From NCBI RefSeq assembly GCF_030269765.1, contig NZ_BSTX01000004.1, positions 690,990 to 754,989 of the forward strand: a DNA stretch of 64,000 nt. The letters run 5' to 3'. The DNA comes from Actinorhabdospora filicis. GTDB lineage: Bacteria; Actinomycetota; Actinomycetes; Mycobacteriales; Micromonosporaceae. Below the pieces are notes generated by a model. It was not told the DNA's origin, did not search any database, and saw only the letters and a program-made list of their open reading frames with translations. This document shows, piece by piece, positions 24,864-36,699 of the stretch. Position 1 is the stretch's first letter; the number at the start of each line of letters is the position of its first letter. The position numbers and the translations under genes are program-made.

Positions 24864-25464
24864 ACCACGTCCGGGGCAGCATCGGCGCCAGTTTGGAGAT
24901 CATCCACTCCTGCTTGGGGAAGCCCAGGCCCACGTAGACGACGTCCGGGTCGGCCGCGGCGATCTCCTCGCAGACCTCGCGGATCATCGCCGGGTCCTTC
25001 TCGAACCCGAAGGGCGGCGCCAGCGCGCCCGCGATCCGCAGCCCGGGCGAAGCGTCGGCGAGCTTGCGCGCGGCCACGTACTCGGTGCCGGGACGCCCGC
25101 CCAGCAGGAACACCGATCCGCCCAGCCGGCCCAGTTCCGCCGACAGGCTCCAGATCAGGTCCGAGCCCGCCACCCGCGCCGGAAGCCCGCGCCGGGCCAG
25201 CTTCGACGCCCACACCACCGGGGCGCCGTCGGCGACGACGAGCGTCCCGGCCTCAACGTACGCGCGTGCGCGGGGATCACGCAGAGCCTGCCGCACGATG
25301 TCCACATTGGCCGTGACGATGCGCCCGCCGCGGCCCTCAAGCAGCGATTCGCGGACGTGGTCGACCACGCCCTGCTCGTCGATGGCGTCGAATCTGATTC
25401 CGGAGACGGTGAAGTGATCACTCTGCGTTCCCAGACGACTCTGGAACGTGGGCTGCGAGCTCAT
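24673..25464 (-). CDS. WecG/TagA/CpsF family glycosyltransferase (GT26)
   Basis: A 263-residue glycosyltransferase that adds a sugar such as ManNAc or a hexose to a lipid-linked intermediate. Signatures are TANVDIVRQAL (about 51-61), ADGAPVVWASKL, VFLLGGRPG and GLGFPKQEWM, all typical of the family. It is transcribed opposite to the rest of the exopolysaccharide genes. I chose ATG 25464; a frame extending to 25563 would overlap the divergent promoter region. The N-terminal ribosome binding site is weak, so leaderless translation is possible. Confidence 0.9.
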   Translation of the reverse strand: MSSQPTFQSRLGTQSDHFTVSGIRFDAIDEQGVVDHVRESLLEGRGGRIVTANVDIVRQALRDPRARAYVEAGTLVVADGAPVVWASKLARRGLPARVAGSDLIWSLSAELGRLGGSVFLLGGRPGTEYVAARKLADASPGLRIAGALAPPFGFEKDPAMIREVCEEIAAADPDVVYVGLGFPKQEWMISKLAPMLPRTWFMGCGASIAFVAGTMRRAPVWMQRSGLEWLHRMAREPRRLFARYVLHDAPLALRLLVLALLRR

Positions 25465-25601
25465 AGCCGCAGACGATAACCCGCCGAGGGTGCCGATCGT
25501 AGTTGTTTCGCCACAAGGCGTGTCCTTTTTGTGGTCTGACTCGGTTATACGGGGTGAGGGCACCGGCGGCCCTCCTTCGACGCACGGGTGGGGGGAAGGG
25601 A

Positions 25602-26624
25602 ATGTCAGACGAGGTCGTGAAGGTGCTCTTCATCGGCGGTCTCGGCCGCAGTGGCACCACGCTGCTGGAACGGCTGCTCGGGCAGCTTCCGGGGACGCTG
25701 CCGCTCGGCGAGGTCGCCCACCTGTGGGAGCGCGACATCCGCGATGACGAGCGCTGCGCCTGCGGGTCCCGTTTCTCGATGTGCGAGTTCTGGCACCGGG
25801 TCGGGCAGCGGGCCTTCGGCGGCTGGGACAACGTCGACCTGGCCCGCGTCGAGGCCCTGCGCGCGACCGTGGACCGCACCCGGCACATCCCGACCCTGGC
25901 GGGCAAGAAACTCGCCCCCGTGCAGTACCGCCTCGTGACCGAGTACGCCGACTTCTACCGCCGCGTCTACGCCGCCGCCTCCGCCGACGCCGGTGGCAAC
26001 CGGCTGATCATCGACTCCTCCAAGCACGCCTCCCTCGCCTACTGTCTGCGCTGGAGCCCCAATGTGGACCTTCGCGTCGTGCACGTCGTGCGCGACAGCC
26101 GGGGCGTGGCCTACTCGTGGACGAAGCAGGTCCGCCGTCCCGAGACCGGCGGCGCCGCCGAGATGACCCGCTACTCGCCGGCCCGCTCGGCGATGCTGTG
26201 GAACGCGCAGAACGCGGCGTTCTCGATGCTGCGGCGGCGCGGGGTGCCGGTCCGGCGCGTCCGCTACGAGAAGCTGCTGGCCGACCCGCGCACCGTGGTC
26301 GAGCGCCTCGCCGAGTTCGCGCTCGTCCCGCTGGAGCCCGGCGACCTGCGCTACATCGGCTCCGACTACGCCGATCTCGGCCCCAACCACAGCGCGGCCG
26401 GGAACCCCATGCGGTTCTCGGTGGGACGCATCCCGCTGCGCCGCGACGAGGAGTGGCGCGATGAGCTGCCCAGCGCGCAGCGCCGCCTCGTCCGCACCCT
26501 CACCGCGCCCCTGCTCAACCGCTACGGGTACATCTCCCGGCCGGTGGAGCTCCCGGCGCCCGCGCCACCGTCCACGGTGGAGACCGTCACGGCCGCTCCG
26601 GCGCACGCGGGGCGTGAGCTGTGA
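25602..26624 (+). CDS. Sulfotransferase family protein
   Basis: A 340-residue second sulfotransferase. The PAPS 5'-loop is FIGGLGRSGTTLLERLL (about 8-24) and the 3'-phosphate site VVRDSRGVAYSW (about 163-174). Two Cys near CACGSRFSMC (about 49-58) are typical of one bacterial subfamily. ATG 25602 has GGGGGAAGGGA directly upstream. It shares a divergent promoter region with the WecG-type gene and overlaps the GT2 gene, so it belongs to the same polysaccharide locus. Confidence 0.87.
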   Translation: MSDEVVKVLFIGGLGRSGTTLLERLLGQLPGTLPLGEVAHLWERDIRDDERCACGSRFSMCEFWHRVGQRAFGGWDNVDLARVEALRATVDRTRHIPTLAGKKLAPVQYRLVTEYADFYRRVYAAASADAGGNRLIIDSSKHASLAYCLRWSPNVDLRVVHVVRDSRGVAYSWTKQVRRPETGGAAEMTRYSPARSAMLWNAQNAAFSMLRRRGVPVRRVRYEKLLADPRTVVERLAEFALVPLEPGDLRYIGSDYADLGPNHSAAGNPMRFSVGRIPLRRDEEWRDELPSAQRRLVRTLTAPLLNRYGYISRPVELPAPAPPSTVETVTAAPAHAGREL

Positions 26625-27532
26625 GCGGGCAGCAGTGGCCGTCCATCGGCGTCGTCGTCCCCACCCACCGGCGGCCCAAGCAGCTGCGCGACACCATCGA
26701 CGCGATCCTCACCCAGGACTACCCCGGTGACCTGCGCGTGGTCATCGTCTTCGACCGGGCCAAACCGGACGAGGCCTTCGTCCAGAATGGACCGCGCACG
26801 GTCGCCGTCACCAAGAACCTGCGCACGCCCGGCCTGGCCGGGGCCCGCAACACCGGCATCTGCGCCCTCGACACCGACCTGGTCGCCTTCTGCGACGACG
26901 ACGACGTGTGGCTGCCGGGCCGCCTGCGCCGCCAGGTCGCCGCGCTGTCCCCGACGGCGGAGCTGGTCACCTGCGCGGTGGAGGTCGCCTACGAGGGCTC
27001 GGTCGTGCCGCGCCTGGCGGGCACGGCCACGATCCGGCACGTCGATCTCCTGCGCTCGCGCATGATGATGCTGCACTCCTCGACGTTCCTGCTGCGCCGC
27101 ACCGCCCTCATGGGCGGGCTCGGCATGGTCGCCGAGGACGCGCCCGGCTCCCAGAACGAGGACTGGGACCTGCTCCTGCGCGCCGCCCGCCGCGCGCCCA
27201 TCACCCACGTGGACGAGCCGCTGGTCCGCGTGCACTGGGGCAACTCGCACTTCGCCGCCCGCTACGACACCAAGATCTCATCGCTGCACTGGATGCTGGG
27301 GCGCCACCCGGAGCTGCACGGCTGCCCGCAGGGCGCCGCGCGCGTCTACGGCCAGCTCGCCTGCTGGCACGCCGCCGTCGGGCAGCGCAAGGACGCCTTC
27401 CAGTGGGCGCGCCGCGCGATGCGTTCGAAGTGGACGGAGCCGCGCGCGGTGATCGCGACGGCCGCCGCGATGGGCATCGTCAAGATCGAGACGGTGATGG
27501 CGGCGCTGCACCGCCACGGGCACGGCATCTAG
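26621..27532 (+). CDS. Family 2 glycosyltransferase
   Basis: A 303-residue GT-A glycosyltransferase: IGVVVPTHRRPKQLRDTI at the N-terminus, the nucleotide-sugar/metal site FCDDDDVWLPGRL (about 90-102) and the acceptor-side NEDWDLLLRA (about 184-193). It has no membrane helices. GTG 26621 overlaps the previous stop (GTGA). It would add a sugar to the repeat unit on the cytoplasmic side. The sugar donor cannot be read from sequence. Confidence 0.9.
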   Translation: MSGQQWPSIGVVVPTHRRPKQLRDTIDAILTQDYPGDLRVVIVFDRAKPDEAFVQNGPRTVAVTKNLRTPGLAGARNTGICALDTDLVAFCDDDDVWLPGRLRRQVAALSPTAELVTCAVEVAYEGSVVPRLAGTATIRHVDLLRSRMMMLHSSTFLLRRTALMGGLGMVAEDAPGSQNEDWDLLLRAARRAPITHVDEPLVRVHWGNSHFAARYDTKISSLHWMLGRHPELHGCPQGAARVYGQLACWHAAVGQRKDAFQWARRAMRSKWTEPRAVIATAAAMGIVKIETVMAALHRHGHGI

Positions 27533-27542
27533 CGACGGCGGA

Positions 27543-27579
27543 ACCGCCTCGTCCACCACGGGGGTGCGGGCGAGGCGGT
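27543..27579 (+). terminator. Hairpin after the GT2 gene
   Basis: ACCGCCTCG (27543-27551) pairs with CGAGGCGGT (27571-27579) around a 19-nt loop, 10 bases after the stop. No T-run. Confidence 0.5.
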
Positions 27580-27598
27580 CCACGCGGATCCCGTGCGG

Positions 27599-27802
27599 TC
27601 AGCAGGGGCTGTTGGTGCGGTAACAGGCCGTGCAGCTGACGAGCGGGCCGGTGCAGCTGACCCGGCAGGTCCGCTGGTACTCCATGCGGCCCTGACCGCA
27701 GCCGCAGCTCGGGTAGGCGTAGTCGCCCGCGTTCGGGACGCAGGCTCCGGCCCCGATGGCGGGGATCAGGGCGGCGAGTAAGCGATCGGCGAGTCTCAGC
27801 AT
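27599..27802 (-). CDS. Eight-cysteine small protein A
   Basis: A 67-residue protein with AAGGAG six bases before ATG 27802. Residues 1-20 are an ADRLL-containing, mildly hydrophobic leader-like part; then GACVPNAGD and eight cysteines spaced C-x11-C-x-C-x10-C-x3-C-x6-C-x2-C-x6-C to the last residue. It is paralogous to the next gene. The pattern could mean four disulfides, metal binding or a ribosomally made peptide. No modification enzyme is adjacent. I do not recognise a characterised family. Confidence 0.75.
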   Translation of the reverse strand: MLRLADRLLAALIPAIGAGACVPNAGDYAYPSCGCGQGRMEYQRTCRVSCTGPLVSCTACYRTNSPC

Positions 27803-27951
27803 GGGCGCTCCTTGTGCCGGCGGAGCCCGGTGGGCTCCGGATCACCGGAGGCTAGCGATCGGCGAAACCCACTGTCCACAGTGTGTTCATCCGATCGGGG
27901 GACACAAAGGACCGCCTCCCGGTGACGGAGAGGCGGTCCCGATGGGCGCGG

Positions 27952-28170
27952 CTAGCCGGGGCAGATGCTCTGGGTGGCGACGCAGCTTCCGCAGTCGGCG
28001 TGGCCGGAGCAGCTGATGGTGCAGTACTGGCGGGTGCGGCGCTCGCCGGGGTAGCACTCGCAGGTGGACCAGAAGCTGTCCCCGGCGTTGGGTACGCAGG
28101 CGCCCGCCCTGCCCCGGGGCATGATGGCGGTGAGTAAACGGTCGGCGGCGGCCTTGACGAGCTTGGTCAT
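27952..28170 (-). CDS. Eight-cysteine small protein B
   Basis: A 72-residue paralogue of protein A with GAGGAG six bases before ATG 28170. It shares ADRLL, AGACVPNAGD and the same eight cysteines (C-x11-C-x-C-x10-C-x3-C-x5-C-x2-C-x6-C), while most other residues differ. Strict cysteine spacing with free variation elsewhere points to a structured, selected product. The two genes are 149 bp apart with separate ribosome binding sites. Confidence 0.75.
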   Translation of the reverse strand: MTKLVKAAADRLLTAIMPRGRAGACVPNAGDSFWSTCECYPGERRTRQYCTISCSGHADCGSCVATQSICPG

Positions 28171-28284
28171 GGCGACTCCTCGGATGGTGAAACGTGCCGG
28201 TGTCGCCGGACAGTAGTGATCGCCGCTATCTGTGTCCATAGTGGACGGACGCGTATGTGCACCTCAGTGTGCCTTGCGTGTGCG

Positions 28285-29028
28285 CTACGTGGTCATGCGC
28301 TCCAGGGAGCCCGTGAGGCTCGCGTAGGTCATCACCGTCAGTCCGGGACGCCAGTAGGAGGCGACCGCCTCGCGCACCTCGGTCGCCTCGAAACCCGTCG
28401 CGTACCGGGGATGCCCGAGCACGACCGTGGCTGGCGTGCCGGTGCGCGCGGCGAGGCGGTGGACGTCCCCGCCGGGCACCACGCGGTCCTCGAAGCGCTC
28501 GACCAGCGCGGGCACGTTCGCGCGGCCGAAGGCCCACACGTGGACGCCGTCGGCGCGCAGGACCGCGACCTCGTGCGCGGCCCGCCCGCGCGCGGGCAGG
28601 AACGCGCCGCCCAGCAGCCATTCCCGGTGTTTGAAGCAGGACCGCAGGTCCTCGGCGGTGGAGTCGGGGTTGTCGATCGCGGCGGTCAGCCGCCGCACGG
28701 TCTCGGCGATCTGCTCGCCGATCTGGCCGCGCAGCTCGGCGGTGTCGTCATCGGCCTTGGCGAGCCGCTCGTCGAGCTGCTCCTCGGTGAGTCGCCCGGC
28801 GGCGAACTCGGCGAGGTGATGCAGGCGCGCCGAGACGTCCCATCTGCCGTAGCGGTCGGCCTCGCGGACGCCGTCGCGCAGGTAGCGCACCAGCGCGGTG
28901 GGCCGCGACTTGGGTGAGGAGACGTGGGCGAGCGCGGCCTCCACGTGAACGCGGACGGCCGGGATGTCGGTGCGGGAGAGGAGGAGCTTGATGTGCTGGA
29001 CGAGGGAGGGGGAGGTCCGGGAGCCCAT
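28285..29028 (-). CDS. Unknown protein from a leaderless transcript
   Basis: A 247-residue soluble protein, mostly helical in its first 150 residues (KADDDTAELRGQIGEQIAET) with a mixed C-terminal part (ADGVHVWAFGRANVPALVERFED). No membrane segment, nucleotide loop or catalytic motif is evident and I do not recognise it. ATG 29028 was chosen because a TATAAC -10 element ends 6 bases upstream. It lies between the Cys-rich genes and mazG. Confidence 0.65.
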   Translation of the reverse strand: MGSRTSPSLVQHIKLLLSRTDIPAVRVHVEAALAHVSSPKSRPTALVRYLRDGVREADRYGRWDVSARLHHLAEFAAGRLTEEQLDERLAKADDDTAELRGQIGEQIAETVRRLTAAIDNPDSTAEDLRSCFKHREWLLGGAFLPARGRAAHEVAVLRADGVHVWAFGRANVPALVERFEDRVVPGGDVHRLAARTGTPATVVLGHPRYATGFEATEVREAVASYWRPGLTVMTYASLTGSLERMTT

Positions 29029-29034
29029 CGCCGA

Positions 29035-29040
29035 GTTATA
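29035..29040 (-). promoter_or_regulatory. -10 element of a leaderless gene
   Basis: TATAAC on the minus strand, 6 bases before the ATG at 29028, is a near-consensus -10 placed so that transcription starts at or next to the start codon. Confidence 0.5.
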
Positions 29041-29095
29041 GCCCCATGGCCTCGGCGGGTGCGAAGTGGGGTTCAGCGAATCGGGGACGGTCCTT

Positions 29096-30070
29096 TCAGG
29101 ACGTCGTCTTCTCGTTCTCCCGGACGGCCTCGGCGTAGGCCAGCGCGTACTTCCGCAGCGCGAGTTCGGGGTCCACTCCGGACTCGCGGGCCTTGGCGAC
29201 CAGGGCGAACATCTCGGCGCCGAGGGCGAGGTCGGCGTCGGTGGCCTCGGGGGAGGCGGTGACGCCGGCGCGGGAGGCGCGGGACTGGAGCTTGGCGGCG
29301 AGGGGGAGGGCGGGTTGCGCCATGGCCACACCGTCCATCGAGGACTCGCGGTGGGGCTTCTCCTCGGCCTTGATGGCCTCCCAGTTGTCGAGGGACTGGT
29401 CGGCGGAGTCCACCTTCGCGTCGGAGAACACGTGCGGGTGGCGGCGGATGAGTTTGGCGACGAGGTCGCCGGAGACGTCGTCGATGGTGAAGCGGGTCTC
29501 GTCGTCGGGGTCGTCCTCGGCCATGCGGGCGTGGAAGACGACCTGGAGGAGCAGGTCGCCGAGTTCCTCGCGCAGGTGGGACTTGTCGCCGGAGTGGACG
29601 GCGTCGATGACCTCGTAGGTCTCCTCGACGAGGTAGGGCAGGAGCGACTCGTGGTCCTGTTCGGCGTCCCAGGGGCAGCCGCCGGGGGAGCGCAGGACGT
29701 CCATGGTGGACACCACGTCGAGGAGGCGGCCGCCGGGCGGGTCCCAGGAGCCGTGGAGCAGCTCGATGTCGGCGAGGCGGGGTTCCTTGGCGAGGCGGAA
29801 GCCGAGGCGCCGGGTGAGGGCGGGGTCGCCGTCGGGGGCGGCGAGCCAGACGGTGGTGGCGCCGTCGGCGGTGGAGAGGAGGACCTCGGTGGCGGTGTCG
29901 GCGGGCAGGACGGTGACGTTCACGCCGGAGCGGCGGATCGCCGAGGCCTGCGCGGAGTCGGCGCCGGTGAAGACGGCCTTGGCGGAGCGCAGGGCGTCCC
30001 ACGCGTCGGCGGAGAGGAGCCCCGCCGGGAGGCGGGGCGAGGTGACGAGCAGGACGATGCGCGGGGCCAT
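29096..30070 (-). CDS. mazG: Nucleoside triphosphate pyrophosphohydrolase MazG
   Basis: A 324-residue house-cleaning enzyme hydrolysing (d)NTPs to monophosphates and pyrophosphate. The MazG core starts near residue 128 at GCPWDAEQDHESLLPYL and holds the metal-binding helices EETYEVIDAV and EELGDLLLQVVFHA. The N-terminal 110 residues form the extra domain common in actinobacterial MazG. It is 4 bp after the SurA-like lipoprotein gene in the conserved mfd-surA-mazG order. Confidence 0.95.
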   Translation of the reverse strand: MAPRIVLLVTSPRLPAGLLSADAWDALRSAKAVFTGADSAQASAIRRSGVNVTVLPADTATEVLLSTADGATTVWLAAPDGDPALTRRLGFRLAKEPRLADIELLHGSWDPPGGRLLDVVSTMDVLRSPGGCPWDAEQDHESLLPYLVEETYEVIDAVHSGDKSHLREELGDLLLQVVFHARMAEDDPDDETRFTIDDVSGDLVAKLIRRHPHVFSDAKVDSADQSLDNWEAIKAEEKPHRESSMDGVAMAQPALPLAAKLQSRASRAGVTASPEATDADLALGAEMFALVAKARESGVDPELALRKYALAYAEAVRENEKTTS

Positions 30071-30074
30071 GGCG

Positions 30075-30764
30075 TTACGGGGTGGTGGAGGTCGGGATCG
30101 GCGCCTCGATCATCACGGCGGTGCCGTCGGCGACGGGGATGGACGCGAACTTGATCGCGAGCTGCCCGTAGCGCGGGTTGGTCAGCACGTCGTACTGCTC
30201 GAAGAGCTCGTCGGCGCGGTTGCGCTGCGCGAGGGCGACGCGGAGGGGGGCGCCGCTGGTGGGCTCGTTGATCGCGGCGAGCACCTGGGCGCCGAAGTCG
30301 GCGGGCAGCTGCGCGTCGCCGTTGGCCGCCTTGTAGTCGGCCACCAGGCCCTCGACCATCTCGGGTGAGGCCTGCATCTCCTCGACGCCCTCGAAGAGGA
30401 ACGCCTTGTAGGCGGGACCCTGGGCGAGCAGGCGCGCGAAGGCGTTGTCGGAGTCGGCGCCGATCTTGGCGGCGGCGGCGGCGAAGTCCGGCCCGGGCAG
30501 CGGGCGCCCGGTGTCGGCGGAGACGCGCTGGGCGAGGTCGACGATCGTCAGCCACTCCACGACCTGCTGGCGGAGGTCTTTGACCTCGGCGGGGCGGCCG
30601 TTGATGGTGAGCGCGTCGGGCGCGCTGTCCACGATCGCGTCGACCCGGTCCTCACCGACCCGGCTGTCGGCCACGAACACCGCCGCGCCGGTTTCCACCC
30701 GGCATGCCGAGAGCCCGCCGACGGCGAGCAGTGCCAGGGCGGCGACGGTCGCGATGCGCCTCAT
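30075..30764 (-). CDS. SurA N-terminal-like lipoprotein
   Basis: A 229-residue exported lipoprotein: signal peptide (MRRIATVAALALLAVGG) with lipobox LSAC, Cys at 21. The mature part resembles the N-terminal chaperone region of SurA/trigger-factor-type proteins (GRPAEVKDLRQQVVEWL) without a PPIase domain. It sits between mfd (53 bp) and mazG (4 bp), a gene order widely kept in actinobacteria. Role probably in folding or handling of exported proteins; inferred. Confidence 0.85.
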   Translation of the reverse strand: MRRIATVAALALLAVGGLSACRVETGAAVFVADSRVGEDRVDAIVDSAPDALTINGRPAEVKDLRQQVVEWLTIVDLAQRVSADTGRPLPGPDFAAAAAKIGADSDNAFARLLAQGPAYKAFLFEGVEEMQASPEMVEGLVADYKAANGDAQLPADFGAQVLAAINEPTSGAPLRVALAQRNRADELFEQYDVLTNPRYGQLAIKFASIPVADGTAVMIEAPIPTSTTP

Positions 30765-30817
30765 TGTGTCGTCCCTCTCATCGTGCGAACGGGTGCCAAC
30801 GGCTCACGCAGCCTAAC

Positions 30818-34354
<3,537 letters not shown>

Positions 34355-34474
34355 GGATGCACCTTTGGTCGACGGGCACGCAGGATGCCCCCGGCCCGGG
34401 ACAGGGAGGGGGGTGGACGTGCTTCCGGGCCAAGCCTACGCCCGACCTGTGACGATTCGCTCGTGGATCGCGCG

Positions 34475-34496
34475 GACGGGGGCCGCGGCCCCCGTC
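34475..34496. terminator. Perfect 22-nt palindromic hairpin
   Basis: GACGGGGGC pairs with GCCCCCGTC around a CGCG tetraloop, 7 bases past the minus-strand stop at 34504. No T-run. Confidence 0.55.
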
Positions 34497-34503
34497 ACGA
34501 GGG

Positions 34504-35319
34504 TCACTGCAGCAGGGCCACGATCGCCGCCCGCACCTCGGGCAGCAGCGCGATCGCCGAGATACCGGCGACGATGGTGAAGCCCGGCGCGAGGATCTTC
34601 TTCTCCACCGTCCCGCCGACCTTGACGGCCATCTTGTCCGGGACGCCGATCTCGAACCACACCTGCTTCTTGATGGGCAGCGGGAAGAACAGTGGGCAGC
34701 CCATCTTGGTGATGATGTCGCCGAGGGTGTGGATGACGCACCCGGCGGCCACCGCGACACCGATCAGCCAGTACGCGCGCCCGTCCGGTGGCAGCAGCCT
34801 GGCCGCGCCGAAGGCCCCCACGCCGGAGACCACGGTCACCACGAACCAGCCCTTCTCCCGGGCGACCTCGGCCATCAGGCCCCGCATGGCCAGCCCGATC
34901 ATGAAGAACAGGATCGGGATCACCGCCGGTTTCCCGAACTTCCAGCCCAGCCAGCCGAACAGGACCCCGATCAGCGCGGCGAAGAACCACGTGTGGGTCA
35001 GCGTCCGGTGCCCGTTGTTGCGTTTGCCGTCCTTCTTGGTGCGGGTGATGGAGTAGAAACCCCACGCGATGCGCTCGGTGGCCTCGGCCATCACCATCGT
35101 CACCGGGCCGAACGCGCGCGCGACGGTGGAGCCGCCGCGATTCTTCAGCACGCGGCCGGCGCAGTCGAGGTCGGGGAGCAGTGACCCGCCCGCGCACACG
35201 ATGGTGCCGACGACCAGCTCGGCGGGCGTCTGGTGGAAGTCGTAGAAGGCGTCGGCGATCGCCGAACCGGCCAGCCAGACGGCAGCGCCGGACAGGGCGT
35301 GTGTCGGTCCCATCACCAT
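34504..35319 (-). CDS. DUF457/YdjM-type membrane-bound metal-dependent hydrolase
   Basis: A 271-residue membrane protein with about five helices. Conserved polar sites fit the family: GPTHALSGA at the N-terminus, LLPDLDC (about 50), RTLTHTW (about 104-110) and HTLGDIITK (about 197-205). These His/Asp residues are likely metal ligands. ATG 35319 has AGGAGAG 9 bases upstream. It precedes mfd by 149 bp, so co-transcription is possible. The family's activity is poorly defined. Confidence 0.85.
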   Translation of the reverse strand: MVMGPTHALSGAAVWLAGSAIADAFYDFHQTPAELVVGTIVCAGGSLLPDLDCAGRVLKNRGGSTVARAFGPVTMVMAEATERIAWGFYSITRTKKDGKRNNGHRTLTHTWFFAALIGVLFGWLGWKFGKPAVIPILFFMIGLAMRGLMAEVAREKGWFVVTVVSGVGAFGAARLLPPDGRAYWLIGVAVAAGCVIHTLGDIITKMGCPLFFPLPIKKQVWFEIGVPDKMAVKVGGTVEKKILAPGFTIVAGISAIALLPEVRAAIVALLQ

Positions 35320-35519
35320 CGGTAGTCACTCTCCTTTGTGGACGTGAGGGTAGCCGATGGGTACGACGGCGCCGAGGCGCGGGATCGGTTGCGACTCAGG
35401 GGTTTCGGTGACTCTGCGTGGTCGTGTCGTGGCGATGGTGTGATGGCCGCTTCGGCGCATGGTGATCAAGGACCGGGCTCGCCTAACCTCGGCTCGTCGA
35501 AGGCGATGGGGGAGGCGCG

Positions 35520-36698
35520 ATGAGGCCGCGGATCGTGGTGCCGGTCGTGGCGGGGGTGGCGGTGCTGGCCGTGGTGGTGGCGCTGGTGGCGTCGCGGTTC
35601 CTGGGACAGGGCCTGCCGCCGGAGATCGAGCTGCCGGGGCCCGAGGCGATCGACACGGCCGGAACGCCGCCACCGCCGGGCTTCGGGGACCAGCCACTGT
35701 GGACCAGGGACGGGCTCTTCTCGGTCGCCCTCGGCGGTGGGCTGGCCGTGGTCGAGTACGCCGAGAGCCTCCGCACGGGCATGGTCGTGCTGGACGCCCG
35801 CACCGGCGAAACCCGGTGGGCGCTGGGACGGCGGGCCGTCATCGCCGGTGGCACCACCATGCGGGCCACCGGGATCGGGCCGTACCCGACGGCCGAGGGG
35901 ACCGTCATCATCGGCACGAGGCTCCTGGAGGAGGAATCCCCCAGCGGCGTCACCGCGCTGGACGGCGGCCGTCGCGTGTGGACCTACGAGCCCGGCGGCG
36001 GAGTCTCCTTCGGCGGGGCCGTCGGCGACGGCTTCACCGCCCTGAACGTCACCGGCCCCGGCCGCGAACCCGGCGTCGTCGTCCTGGGCAACCACGACGG
36101 CGAGCCGGTGTGGCGGCTCGACGGGCACCGGATGGACAACCTCGCCGGTGGCGTGGTCCTGGCCCGCCCCAACGGGTCGGCGGCGATCGGCGGCTTCGAC
36201 GGCCGCACCGGCCGGAAGCTGTGGGAGCACCCGGAGTACACCTCGGCCGAGCTCGCCTACGCCGACGCGGCGGTGGTGGTGGTCAAGGCCGCCGTCGGCG
36301 CCGAGACGCCGGTGCACCGCCTGCTGGACGCGCTGTCCGGCGCCGAGATCGCCCGCCTGGACGACCAGGTGAACACGCTGCTGGGCGCGTGCGCGTCGGA
36401 TGCCTCGGCGCTGGTGTGCGACCTGGTGAACCGGGGCGTGGAAGAGGACCGCCGGCTGCTCAGCTACGCCGGCGGGCACGTGCGGATGTCGGCGCGGGCA
36501 CCGGCCGACACCGGTGCGACCCGCTCGGTGTGGCGGGGCCGGGTGCTGCTCGCCGAGTCCACCGTGGACATCGCCGGGGTCGAGCTGAGGCCCGGCCTGC
36601 CCGGGCCCCTCCTGGCCGAAGGCGGCGGCTTCGTGGCGTTCCGGACCGGCGGTGACGACGGGGACATCACCGTGTCGGTCCACGCCGCCACCGGCTGA
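35520..36698 (+). CDS. Membrane-anchored PQQ-like beta-propeller protein
   Basis: A 392-residue protein with one N-terminal membrane anchor (about 5-27) and a beta-propeller outside. Repeats such as VLDARTGETRWALG, ALDGGRRVWTYEP and GFDGRTGRKLWEHP are the PQQ/quinoprotein repeat (GxxxW). No PQQ-binding or dehydrogenase residues are apparent, so it is probably a scaffold or sensor. GGAGG precedes ATG 35520. Its stop is 1 bp from the convergent ppc stop. A second propeller gene lies at 54.5 kb. Confidence 0.8.
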   Translation: MRPRIVVPVVAGVAVLAVVVALVASRFLGQGLPPEIELPGPEAIDTAGTPPPPGFGDQPLWTRDGLFSVALGGGLAVVEYAESLRTGMVVLDARTGETRWALGRRAVIAGGTTMRATGIGPYPTAEGTVIIGTRLLEEESPSGVTALDGGRRVWTYEPGGGVSFGGAVGDGFTALNVTGPGREPGVVVLGNHDGEPVWRLDGHRMDNLAGGVVLARPNGSAAIGGFDGRTGRKLWEHPEYTSAELAYADAAVVVVKAAVGAETPVHRLLDALSGAEIARLDDQVNTLLGACASDASALVCDLVNRGVEEDRRLLSYAGGHVRMSARAPADTGATRSVWRGRVLLAESTVDIAGVELRPGLPGPLLAEGGGFVAFRTGGDDGDITVSVHAATG

Positions 36699-36699
36699 C

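Noticed and set aside
34436..35329. 297-codon minus-strand frame overlapping the DUF457 gene
   Set aside because: Same strand, different frame, Arg/Gly-rich shadow of a clearly recognisable membrane protein.
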